Assembly (NCBI GenBank): GCA_027296385.1
Contig: JAPUJD010000273.1
Coordinates: forward strand, 1-11,050
Source: Acidobacteriota bacterium
GTDB lineage: Bacteria; Acidobacteriota; Thermoanaerobaculia; Multivoradales; JAHEKO01
Length of the DNA: 11,050 bases
Reading direction: 5' to 3'
Each line of letters opens with the position of its first letter. Positions within the stretch are counted from its first letter, which is position 1. The position numbers and the translations under genes are program-made. A model generated the notes under the pieces. It saw only the letters and a program-made list of their open reading frames with translations. It was not told where the DNA came from and searched no databases. Below are positions 1 through 7,296 of this stretch, one piece after another.

Positions 1-502
1 CCATCTTCGAGAAGGTGATGCGCTGGTTCTGATCGAGGATCATGACCGTCGGCAGGGCATAGACGCCGTACTGGTTGCTCACGGCCTGCGTCGGATCCAT
101 CAGAACCGGATAGTCGAAGGGGTCCTTCGCCACAAAGTCCCGCACCAACTCCTCCGGCTCGCCGACGTTGATAGCGATGAACGACACGGGCTGCGACCGG
201 TACTTCTCCTGCAGGGCATGGAGGATCTCGGCCTGAACCCGGCAGGGACCGCACCACGTGGCCCAGAAATCGATGACCACCACGCGCCCGTCATACTCTT
301 GGGCCGAGACCTTCGAGCCCCCCAGCAAAGCGAGCTCGAACTCCAGTCGCCGCTGGGTCCCGGCCTCGTCGCCGGGCGTCGCCTGGCCACTCGGTGCCAG
401 CATGCGGCGTGCGGCAAAGCCAGCCGTGATGGCCACAGCGACGACGAGGACGATGGCCCAAGGTCGAGTGGATCTCGGGAACGATGAAAGCAGGAGACTC
501 AC
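1..502 (-). CDS. Membrane-anchored thioredoxin-fold (TlpA/ResA-like) protein, 3' end outside window
   Basis: Probable thiol-disulfide oxidoreductase; the first 167 codons are visible. I chose the GTG at 502-500 because it puts a short basic N-terminus (Arg10, Arg13) ahead of one hydrophobic helix at about residues 15-31, followed by a Pro/Gly-rich linker to about residue 50. The thioredoxin fold follows: a beta strand ending in FWATWCGPC, with active-site cysteines Cys84 and Cys87 (codons 253-251 and 244-242), and the cis-proline loop ALPTVMILD further on. WCGPC with a TlpA-like surround suggests reduction of, or exchange with, protein disulfides. Arginines flank both ends of the helix, so the side of the membrane facing the domain is not certain; an exported domain is usual for the family. 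No good Shine-Dalgarno is seen for GTG 502. An in-frame GTG at 583 is an alternative that would add 27 residues. It lies downstream of nrdJ on the same strand. Function is inferred from the motif; the physiological partner is unknown. Confidence 0.85.
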   Translation of the reverse strand, partial: MSLLLSSFPRSTRPWAIVLVVAVAITAGFAARRMLAPSGQATPGDEAGTQRRLEFELALLGGSKVSAQEYDGRVVVIDFWATWCGPCRVQAEILHALQEKYRSQPVSFIAINVGEPEELVRDFVAKDPFDYPVLMDPTQAVSNQYGVYALPTVMILDQNQRITFSKM

Positions 503-550
503 GCCAGGAGCATAGCGCAGGATGCCAGACCTCGGCTGGCGTCCGCGCGA

Positions 551-577
551 CAAGTTCGCTACCCAGCCGCGAACTTG
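551..577. repeat. Perfect 9-bp inverted repeat between nrdJ and the thioredoxin gene
   Basis: CAAGTTCGC at 551-559 and GCGAACTTG at 569-577 are exact reverse complements separated by a 9-nt loop. The element sits 21 bp past the nrdJ stop codon and about 50 bp before the chosen thioredoxin start. On the minus-strand transcript no U-tract follows, so it is not a standard intrinsic terminator. It could be an RNA hairpin that limits readthrough or protects the nrdJ 3' end, or a protein-binding operator. Confidence 0.6.
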
Positions 578-597
578 CCGCACGGGACACTAACTAC

Positions 598-3381
598 TCA
601 ACTGCAACCGCTGGTGGAACCGCACTCGAGGCAGTTGTAACAGGAGCCACTCCTGACCATGATGGAACCACAGTCGTGGCAGCTCGGGGCGTCCTGCTGG
701 TAGAGGAACGTCACCTTGGCGTGCGGTGTGTCACCGTTCGTCCCGGTCTCGACTGTCAGACCGGCGCGCGGATCGCGCGGCGTCTCATCGCGCAAGACGA
801 CTCCCGCCGCCCGCTGACTTTCCCGACTGAGAAATTTCGAGGCCATCCAGCGAAAGATGTAGTCCATCACCGACTTCGCGATGGGGATCTCGGGATTGTT
901 GGTGAAGCCCGACGGCTCGAACCGCGTGTGGGTGAACTTGTCGACCAAGGTCTGCAGCGGCACGCCGTACTGCAGGGCAATCGATGTCGCAGTGGCAAAA
1001 GAGTCCATCAACCCTGAGATCGTCGACCCCTCTTTGGCCATTACGATGAACATCTCACCCGGCATGCCGTTCTCGTACAGACCGACTGTCAGATAGGCCT
1101 TGTGACCGTTGACCGAGAACTTGTGCGTTATCGCCTGGCGCTCGTCGGGTAGCTTGCGACGCCGGGGTTCGGCCGCTTCGCCCGAGTCGGCGACGGCCTT
1201 GTCTCCGCGGCTGGTCGACACCGGCTGACTGCGCTTGCAGTTGTCACGGTAGATGGCGACGGCCTTGAGACCAAGGCGCCAACCCTCGATGTAGGCCTCC
1301 ATCACCTCTTCCGCCGTCGAATCCTCGGGCATGTTGATCGTCTTGCTGATCGCCCCCGAGATGAAGGGCTGTACCGCCGCGAGCATCTTCAAGTGGCCCA
1401 TGTGCTGGATCGAGCGCGCTCCGTTGGCCGGCTTGAAGGCACAATCGAAGACAGGCAGGTGCTCGTCCTCGAGATGGGGCGCACCCTCGATCGTGTCGTT
1501 CTCTTCGATGTACTCGACGATGGCCTGGACTTCGTCCTTGTCGTAGCCCAGGCGCCTCAACGCCGAGGGCACGGTCTTGTTGACGATCTTGATGAGCCCG
1601 CCGCCAACGAGCTTTTTGTACTTGACCAGAGCGATGTCGGGCTCGATGCCCGTGGTATCGCAGTCCATCATGAAGGCGATCGTCCCAGTCGGAGCGACGA
1701 CGGAGATCTGGCTGTTGCGCAGGCCGTGCTGGCCGCCGCGGCGCACGACTTCGTCCCAGCAGCTCTTGCAAGCCTGGAGCAATTCCAAGGGCACGTGCGC
1801 GGGATCGAGCCCCTGTATCGCGTCGCGATGCTTGCGCATGACCGCCAGGCACGGCTCCGAGTTCTCCTCGTAGCCAGCGAACGGTCCCAGAGTCTCGGCG
1901 ATGCGCGCCGACTGGGCGTACGAAGCGCCGGACATCACGGCGCTGATGGCACCTGCGTAGTCGCGACCGGAGTCTGAGTCGTAGGGCATTCCCCGCACCA
2001 TCAGGAGGGCACCGAGGTTGGCGAAGCCGATCCCGAGCGGCCTGAATTCGTGCGAGTTCTTCTCGATCACCGGCGTCGGGTAGCTGGCCGAGTCGACGAC
2101 GATCTCCTGCGCCGTGATCAGCAGCTCGCAGGTGTGTTTGAAGCTGTCGACATCGAATCTCTCGCTCTCGACGTCGTAGTAGTGGAGCAGGTTGATCGAG
2201 GCCAGATTGCACGCCGTGTCGTTGAGAAACATGTACTCGCTGCAGGGGTTGCTGGCGTGGATCCGGTCGGTGTTCGCGCAGGTGTGCCAGTCGTTGATGG
2301 CGGTGTCGTACTGCAAACCGGGATCTCCGCACATCCAAGTCGACTCCGCCATCATGCCCATGATCTCGCGGGCGGACAGCGTCTCGACCGGCTCGCCGGA
2401 GGTGACAGCTCGTGTCGTCCATTGCTCATCGTCGACCACTGCCTGCATGAAATCGTCACTGACGCGAACCGAGTGGTTCGCGTTCTGGTAGAAGATCGAG
2501 TCGTAGGCCCCGCCCGGCATGTTGAAACCGCCTTCGTAGCCGGCGTCGATCAAGGCCCAAGCCTTGCGCTCTTCGACGCACTTGCAGTTGATGAACTCGA
2601 CGATGTCGGGGTGATCGACGTTGAGGATCACCATCTTGGCTGCGCGGCGCGTCTTGCCGCCGCTCTTGATGACCCCGGCGAAGGCGTCGAACCCCTTCAT
2701 GAAAGAGACCGGGCCCGAGGCGGTTCCGCCACCGGCCAGCATCTCCTTTGACGAGCGGATCGGCGACAGGTTGCTGCCGCTCCCGGAGCCGAACTTGAAC
2801 AGCATGCCTTCGGTCTTCGCCAACTCGAGAATCGACGGCATCGTGTCCTCGACCGAATTGATGAAGCAGGCCGAGCACTGGGGCCGCTCCTCGATGCCAA
2901 CGTTGAACCATACCGGCGAATTGAAGCAGACCATCTGGTGCAGCAGCATGTGGGCCAGCTCGGCGTGGAAGGTCGCGGCGTCCTCCTCGGCAACGAAGTA
3001 TCCACCGTCGCGGCCCCAACCCGTCATGCAATCGACCACCCGTGCGATCAGCTGGCGAACGCTGGTTTCGCGCTCGGGGGTCCCGATCCCCCCGCGGAAG
3101 TACTTACTGACGACCACGTTGGTAGCGGTCTGGCTCCAGAAGGCAGGGACCTCCACCTCGCGCTGCTCGAAGACCTTCTCGCCGTTCTCGCCGACGATCA
3201 CCGCGTCGCGGATCTCCCAGTCGATGGCCTCGAATGGGTCGACTCCGGTGTGGGTGTAGTAGCGCGAGAAACGCAGACCCTGGTGAGAAGACCTGTCCTG
3301 GCGGATTCCCGCCGCCGGACTCTCCGGCATCATCGCGTCGCTCCCCGCCGACTCGTTTCTCGGGCTCGGCTCCATGCTCAT
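598..3381 (-). CDS. nrdJ: Adenosylcobalamin-dependent (class II) ribonucleoside-diphosphate reductase
   Basis: Reduces ribonucleotides to deoxyribonucleotides for DNA synthesis, using adenosylcobalamin to create the cysteine thiyl radical; cytoplasmic. The 927-residue protein has the full class II set: FNSPVWFNVG (153-162), QCSACF with redox Cys172, NPCSE (378-382) with radical Cys380, and second redox Cys391. The 11-residue offset between Cys380 and Cys391 matches Cys322/Cys333 of the Thermotoga maritima enzyme. A PTGTIAF loop follows, then a TSCPD-like domain (around ITHKFSVNGHKAYL) and a cysteine-rich tail with CHDCG and CYNCLECG that would shuttle electrons to the active site. No N-terminal ATP-cone is apparent, so dATP overall-activity control may be absent. 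The start at 3381 has AAGGAG close upstream; a second ATG at 3375 is possible. Transcription probably begins in the 3382-3634 gap under NrdR control (see sites at 3476-3522). No second RNR class is encoded here. Confidence 0.97.
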   Translation of the reverse strand: MSMEPSPRNESAGSDAMMPESPAAGIRQDRSSHQGLRFSRYYTHTGVDPFEAIDWEIRDAVIVGENGEKVFEQREVEVPAFWSQTATNVVVSKYFRGGIGTPERETSVRQLIARVVDCMTGWGRDGGYFVAEEDAATFHAELAHMLLHQMVCFNSPVWFNVGIEERPQCSACFINSVEDTMPSILELAKTEGMLFKFGSGSGSNLSPIRSSKEMLAGGGTASGPVSFMKGFDAFAGVIKSGGKTRRAAKMVILNVDHPDIVEFINCKCVEERKAWALIDAGYEGGFNMPGGAYDSIFYQNANHSVRVSDDFMQAVVDDEQWTTRAVTSGEPVETLSAREIMGMMAESTWMCGDPGLQYDTAINDWHTCANTDRIHASNPCSEYMFLNDTACNLASINLLHYYDVESERFDVDSFKHTCELLITAQEIVVDSASYPTPVIEKNSHEFRPLGIGFANLGALLMVRGMPYDSDSGRDYAGAISAVMSGASYAQSARIAETLGPFAGYEENSEPCLAVMRKHRDAIQGLDPAHVPLELLQACKSCWDEVVRRGGQHGLRNSQISVVAPTGTIAFMMDCDTTGIEPDIALVKYKKLVGGGLIKIVNKTVPSALRRLGYDKDEVQAIVEYIEENDTIEGAPHLEDEHLPVFDCAFKPANGARSIQHMGHLKMLAAVQPFISGAISKTINMPEDSTAEEVMEAYIEGWRLGLKAVAIYRDNCKRSQPVSTSRGDKAVADSGEAAEPRRRKLPDERQAITHKFSVNGHKAYLTVGLYENGMPGEMFIVMAKEGSTISGLMDSFATATSIALQYGVPLQTLVDKFTHTRFEPSGFTNNPEIPIAKSVMDYIFRWMASKFLSRESQRAAGVVLRDETPRDPRAGLTVETGTNGDTPHAKVTFLYQQDAPSCHDCGSIMVRSGSCYNCLECGSTSGCS

Positions 3382-3470
3382 TCCTCGCTCCTTCTATCCG
3401 ATCAGAAAAAGATAGCTGTCCCAAGGATTCGCTCGCCGAACGTCCCAGGACACTTTTTCAGGAGTCACCT

Positions 3471-3499
3471 ACGTTGCCCCACATAGTGGGGTTTGTCAA
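3471..3499 (-). promoter_or_regulatory. Candidate sigma-70-type promoter of nrdJ
   Basis: On the minus strand a perfect -35 box TTGACA lies at 3499-3494. A 17-bp spacer leads to the weak -10 candidate CAACGT at 3476-3471. Transcription would start near 3464, giving a leader of about 80 nt before the nrdJ ATG. The -35 match is strong but the -10 is poor, as might be expected of an activated or non-consensus promoter. The palindrome at 3477-3491 fills the spacer and the second palindrome lies just upstream of -35, a geometry suited to repression. Confidence 0.45.
3476..3491. promoter_or_regulatory. Candidate NrdR box 1 (promoter-proximal, weaker)
   Basis: Palindrome CCCCAC-ATA-GTGGGG at 3477-3491, read as a 16-mer from 3476. 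It agrees with the NrdR box pattern (ACAC-W-ATAT-W-GTGT) at about half of the positions, so alone it would be weak. Its support comes from being 31 bp centre-to-centre from the much better box at 3507-3522, which is the paired spacing known for NrdR sites, and from lying between the -35 and -10 elements. Confidence 0.45.
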
Positions 3500-3506
3500 G
3501 TGGACG

Positions 3507-3522
3507 CCACAACATGTTGTGT
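3507..3522. promoter_or_regulatory. Candidate NrdR box 2 (promoter-distal, strong)
   Basis: CCACAACATGTTGTGT contains a perfect 14-bp palindrome (3508-3521) and agrees with ACACAATATATTGTGT, a form of the NrdR consensus, at 13 of 16 positions. NrdR is the zinc-finger/ATP-cone repressor that controls ribonucleotide reductase genes in most bacteria, normally through two boxes about three helical turns apart. The site is 126 bp upstream of the nrdJ start and just upstream of the TTGACA box. It is not upstream of any other gene: the DUF4340 gene ends here on the same strand. Confidence 0.6.
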
Positions 3523-3634
3523 GCTTGGGGGTCGCGGATTCCCCTTTCGCCATGCCGGGTTAGCGCGGCAGCGTCTCGGAGCCATCAACTCGCGGAGGCG
3601 GAAACAGGCGCGATCGAGAACGGTTCGCGAGGGT

Positions 3635-5017
3635 CTATTCGGAGGCGGCGGCGGGCTCAGGCTCGACCTCGGGGCCATCCTCTGCCGGATCCTCGGCAAG
3701 GACCTCGGCAGCGCGCACGGCGGCCAGCTTGGCGACGATGGCACGAACCCGATCGCCTCCCAGCCAAAGCACGGTCGAGCGCCCACTGACCGTCGCCGGA
3801 TGGCGGTCGGCGGTCGGGGCGAACAGCCGCAGAATCTGCTCCTGCTCTCCGGTATTCAGAGTTGCCGTGAGGAGTGGATCTCCGCCCTGCTCGCCAGCGT
3901 CCAGGGCCTCGGCTTTGGTACCGACAATCGCATAGAGCAGATCGCTGACCGGACTGTACTCGACACGCCCACCATCCCGCCGCCAGTCTGCGCCCTCCCG
4001 TTCGAGCACCACTGTGCCCGCCGCATCGCTGATCTCGAGTCGGTCGATCTCATACACCTGGAGCGTGCTCCAGGCGAGAGAGCGCCACTCTTCTAGGGGA
4101 CGCGCGAGGTCCTCGCCGAGACTATCGGCCAAGATGTAGATCTGGCCACCGGCCCGGGCGTAGATGCCCTCCTCGTCTCCTTCCGGCCCACCGGCGGCAA
4201 GTCCCAGATCGAGGTGCCAGGCCATGCCGTCGGCCGTGATCACCTCGAGGCTCGCCGCGGCCGGAGCCAACCCGTAAGTCGCCGCTAAAGGCTCCTCCAC
4301 ACCGTCGACGAAATCGCCGACCTCGAGCCCGACCAGTGCATCGAGGAAACGAGACACCGTGCCCTCGTCGGCCCGATCGACGAGAGGCGACTCGACGAAG
4401 AAGTCGTCCCCGCGGCGGGCGAGGATGAGCCGCTCGTCTCCCCGCTGGAGGATCAAGCGCGCGATCTTATCCCGCTCGCCGGGAAAGACGTCTCGGCTGC
4501 GCCAGTCACCGGCGTCGCGATCGAGCTCGTCCCACAGGCTCTTGGCCACCACATGGAACGGTCCCGTCTCCGCGGTCGCCACGATCATCGAATCCGCCGC
4601 CGGAATCTCGCCGCCGACGAGCAGTCGGCCGGTCGCGCCACCGGCCTCGAAGCTCAGATCGGCCCGCGGCGGCGCCAGGCCGAGCTCGCTCGGATCACCG
4701 TCCACGAAGGTGCGCTCCTTCTCGAGCTCTGCGAGCGCGCCGATCAACCGTTCGACCGCGGCCGAATCGGCCCGGGCCTTCATCGGCGCGGTGAGATTCC
4801 ATGATGGGTTCTCGGCGGCGGCGTCGCGAACGAGCACGACCTGTTCTCCGCCTCGCGTATAGCTCAGCTCGACCACTCGATCGAGGTCGAAGGAGAGCAC
4901 CTTCCTGGCCTGCTCGGCCCGCTCCTCGCTGCCCGGCAGATCGCGCTCGATGAACCAGACGAAGCTCGCCAGTCCGGCCACCGCCAAAAAAAGGATCAAC
5001 AGAGTCCGCGGTCGCAT
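3635..5017 (-). CDS. DUF4340 domain-containing membrane-anchored protein
   Basis: A 460-residue protein with one N-terminal membrane helix (about residues 5-22, after MRPRT) and a large soluble region outside the membrane. That region has the repeated strand-rich pattern of DUF4340 proteins, with stretches such as DLDRVVELSYTRGG and WRSRDVFPGERDKIARLIL. The C-terminus is acidic and Pro/Ala-rich. DUF4340 proteins have no defined biochemical activity but are repeatedly encoded next to GldG-family ABC auxiliary proteins, as here, so a role in the same envelope complex is inferred. I start it at ATG 5017: AAAGG lies just upstream and the previous gene's stop is only 4 nt away. An in-frame ATG at 5062 would overlap the upstream gene by 41 bp and put 15 non-hydrophobic residues before the helix. 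It is the last gene of the operon; no clear terminator was found downstream. Confidence 0.85.
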   Translation of the reverse strand: MRPRTLLILFLAVAGLASFVWFIERDLPGSEERAEQARKVLSFDLDRVVELSYTRGGEQVVLVRDAAAENPSWNLTAPMKARADSAAVERLIGALAELEKERTFVDGDPSELGLAPPRADLSFEAGGATGRLLVGGEIPAADSMIVATAETGPFHVVAKSLWDELDRDAGDWRSRDVFPGERDKIARLILQRGDERLILARRGDDFFVESPLVDRADEGTVSRFLDALVGLEVGDFVDGVEEPLAATYGLAPAAASLEVITADGMAWHLDLGLAAGGPEGDEEGIYARAGGQIYILADSLGEDLARPLEEWRSLAWSTLQVYEIDRLEISDAAGTVVLEREGADWRRDGGRVEYSPVSDLLYAIVGTKAEALDAGEQGGDPLLTATLNTGEQEQILRLFAPTADRHPATVSGRSTVLWLGGDRVRAIVAKLAAVRAAEVLAEDPAEDGPEVEPEPAAASE

Positions 5018-5021
5018 GGCA

Positions 5022-6551
5022 CTACCTTTGCCGACGGCGGTGAATGAAGACACCGATCGCAACGACCAAGGCCGGCAGTCCCACGACGACGAACCAGAAG
5101 ATCCCCCGGATCTCGCTCGAGCTCAGACTCAGACGCACGCTCTCCGGTGTCTTGGGAGCGATAGCGACCAGCGCCTCGCGCTGCGCCAGCCAGTTGATGA
5201 TGTTGGCAAACAGGGTCAGATTGCCGACGTTCTGCAACTGGGCGTTGGTCGCGAAGGTCGCGTCCCCGATCACCACCAGGCGCTCGCCATCGGAGGGTGG
5301 GTCTTCCGCCTTCTCTTGCGCCGTCGTCGGCTCCGCCGGGAGCACCGCTTCCTCCGGCCCCGCCTCCGACACCGCCCTGATGGCAACGCCGAGAGGCACC
5401 GGGCCCTCCCGGTCTGCGTCATCCAGCTGCACCGCTCGGAGGTCGGCCAGATCGGTTTCGCCCCAGCCCTGCGAGCTCGTCAGGAAGAGCTCGGCCGTCT
5501 CGAACCCCTCGTGGCTACCGTCGAGCCCCACCGACCGGGCCAGGGAGAGGATCACCGGTAGCCCGGCCTGATCGAGCGGTCGGGTGATGGCGTGGCTACC
5601 GTATTCGCTGACGTAGATCGTGTCGGCGCCGAAGAAAGGCAACGGGTTGGCGGGGTCGACCACGATGTCCGCCCCGACCGTGATTCCGTAGCGCTCGAGG
5701 AAGACCTCGAGACCGGTCTCTACCAGCCCCCCGGCCGGGCTCAGGGTCGGATCGATCAGCACCAGAAGCCGACCGCCGGCCTCGAGATGAGCTCCCAGGG
5801 CCTCGAGCTCGGGCTCCAGGAAATTACCGGTCGGGCCGGCGATGACCACTAGCTCGGTTCCCTCCGGCACCTCCGACTGGCCCAGCGAGGCCCAGGACTC
5901 GACGTCGAAGTTGTCACGCAACAACAGATTCGCCGCATCCGACAGCCCGCCCGGAGAAAAGTCCTCTACCTGGAGCTCACCGTGACCGGTCGTGAACAGG
6001 ACCTGCGGGCTCTCGCCCTGGGTCAGCTCGAGTAGAGCACTGGTGAAGCTCTGCTCGCCCTTGAACCCGGTCATCCGAGGCGCCCCCTGGCCGAATTGCA
6101 TGCCGCTGTAGTCGTAATCCGCCAGATCCTTCGTCTCGACCAACCGGCGCTCGCCAGCGCTCTCGAACAGGATGACGTTGAGCGAATCGATGGCGTAGCG
6201 ATCGACCAGCTCCTGGGCCTGCGCCAGGTTGCGACCCGGGTCGACCTCGCGCACGGTCAGTCGCGACGTGGCCGCCTCGTAGCGTGCCAGGAGCTCCTTG
6301 ACCGGCGGGTAGAGTTGGTCGTTTGGCTGCATGAAGACCACGACGTCGATGTCCTGAGTCAGCTGCGCCAAGATGTTCTCGGTCTTTTCCGACAGGCTGT
6401 AGATCTCGCTACGGGTCCAGTCGAGACGCTTGTGGTACTTCCAACCGAGGTAGTTGACCAGACCGAGCAAGACTGTGATCAGCACGACCGCAGCGCCGAA
6501 GGTGGAGTTGTCCCTCACTCGTCGGCGCGCAGAGACGCTCTCGTCGGCCAC
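5022..6551 (-). CDS. GldG-family ABC-transporter auxiliary protein
   Basis: A 509-residue protein with a membrane helix near the N-terminus (about 18-37, after a basic RRRVRDN stretch), a long extracytoplasmic domain and a C-terminal helix (about 480-504) ending in HRRRQR. The early segment WTRSEIYSLSEKTENIL and the later TGHGELQVEDFSPGG and VVIAGPTGNFLEPELEAL are typical of the GldG/ABC_transp_aux family. In Bacteroidetes, GldG works with GldA and GldF in gliding and secretion; elsewhere the substrate is unknown. The start is GTG 6551, preceded by GGAGGTAGAAC. It follows the permease stop by 4 nt, so the ribosome-binding site lies inside the permease gene. A Glu/Pro/Thr-rich low-complexity stretch near residues 395-418 probably links the soluble domain to the terminal helix region. 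Family assignment is firm; function in this organism is inferred from context. Confidence 0.88.
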   Translation of the reverse strand: MADESVSARRRVRDNSTFGAAVVLITVLLGLVNYLGWKYHKRLDWTRSEIYSLSEKTENILAQLTQDIDVVVFMQPNDQLYPPVKELLARYEAATSRLTVREVDPGRNLAQAQELVDRYAIDSLNVILFESAGERRLVETKDLADYDYSGMQFGQGAPRMTGFKGEQSFTSALLELTQGESPQVLFTTGHGELQVEDFSPGGLSDAANLLLRDNFDVESWASLGQSEVPEGTELVVIAGPTGNFLEPELEALGAHLEAGGRLLVLIDPTLSPAGGLVETGLEVFLERYGITVGADIVVDPANPLPFFGADTIYVSEYGSHAITRPLDQAGLPVILSLARSVGLDGSHEGFETAELFLTSSQGWGETDLADLRAVQLDDADREGPVPLGVAIRAVSEAGPEEAVLPAEPTTAQEKAEDPPSDGERLVVIGDATFATNAQLQNVGNLTLFANIINWLAQREALVAIAPKTPESVRLSLSSSEIRGIFWFVVVGLPALVVAIGVFIHRRRQR

Positions 6552-6555
6552 CGTT

Positions 6556-7296
6556 CTACCTCCACTTCCGAACGGCCAGCGCCCGCGTCGCCAGGAACAG
6601 GAAGAACGCGGTTGCCGAGGCGTAGTAGACCAGGTGGCGAGTGTCGACGATTCCCTTCGAGAACTCTCCCATGTGCTGCCACAGGTTGAGGTAGCTGAAC
6701 ACCGTCCTGGCGCCCTGGCTGTTGGTCAACGTCTCGAACAGGCCGAAGGTGAAGACCGGAATGAGGAGGGCGAAGGTCAGGATCGCGGCCACGAGCTGGC
6801 TGCGAGTCAGCGCGCTGGCCAAGACGCCGATCGAGAGGAAGAGAGCGCCGATGCCGAGGATTCCCAGGTAACCGGAAGCCACCGGCCCCCAGTCGACCTT
6901 GTGGTAGTAGGCCACGATCCCGGCGTAGCTCAAGGTCGGAAGCCAGAGAAAGACATAGAAGATCAACGCGGCCAGGAACTTGCCCAACACGACCTGGGCT
7001 TCGGTGATCGGTGCCGTCATCAGGATCTCGAGAGTCCCCGAGCGCCGTTCCTCGCTGATCAGATGCATCGTCAACACCGGCGTAATGAAGAGCAAGACGA
7101 GCCAGAAAAAGATGGTCTCGCCGAAAAAATACTCGAGCGGTGCGCCGATGCCGGCGCGCGGGTCGTTGAGAAAGCTCAGGATGATGCCGAAGGTCAGGCC
7201 GTTGATCACCAAGAGCAAGGCCGCGACGATGTAGGCCAACGGCGACAGGAAATAGGCGCGAAGCTCGCGGCCGAGCGTTACACGAATGCCGTTCAC
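6556..7296 (-). CDS. ABC-2 type transporter permease (GldF-like)
   Basis: A 246-residue integral membrane protein with about six hydrophobic segments. It begins MNGIRVTLGRELRAYFLSPL, the usual cytoplasmic lead-in to helix 1 of ABC-2 permeases. The conserved cytoplasmic loop SEERRSGTLEILMTAPI, which couples to the ATPase, follows helix 2. I chose GTG 7296 over longer in-frame options because it forms a GTGA overlap with the ATPase stop codon, has GGGAGGT 7 nt upstream, and yields the expected N-terminus; upstream residues are Arg-rich and unlike the family. It is the membrane channel partner of the ATPase encoded immediately upstream. Substrate is unknown. Confidence 0.92.
   Translation of the reverse strand: MNGIRVTLGRELRAYFLSPLAYIVAALLLVINGLTFGIILSFLNDPRAGIGAPLEYFFGETIFFWLVLLFITPVLTMHLISEERRSGTLEILMTAPITEAQVVLGKFLAALIFYVFLWLPTLSYAGIVAYYHKVDWGPVASGYLGILGIGALFLSIGVLASALTRSQLVAAILTFALLIPVFTFGLFETLTNSQGARTVFSYLNLWQHMGEFSKGIVDTRHLVYYASATAFFLFLATRALAVRKWR

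Noticed and set aside
1244..2422. Long open frame inside nrdJ on the same strand, plus several antisense frames over 598-3381
   Set aside because: They lie in other frames of a complete, motif-rich nrdJ; the products are Arg/His-rich with no family features, as expected for shadow frames in GC-rich DNA.
3382..3634. Cobalamin riboswitch upstream of the B12-dependent reductase
   Set aside because: The predicted leader is only about 80 nt and I see no B12-box-like core; the palindromes fit an NrdR operator better.
3520..3634. Intrinsic terminator after the ABC operon
   Set aside because: Only short stems (4-5 bp, such as CGCGA/TCGCG) and no T-run on the minus strand; not enough to call.
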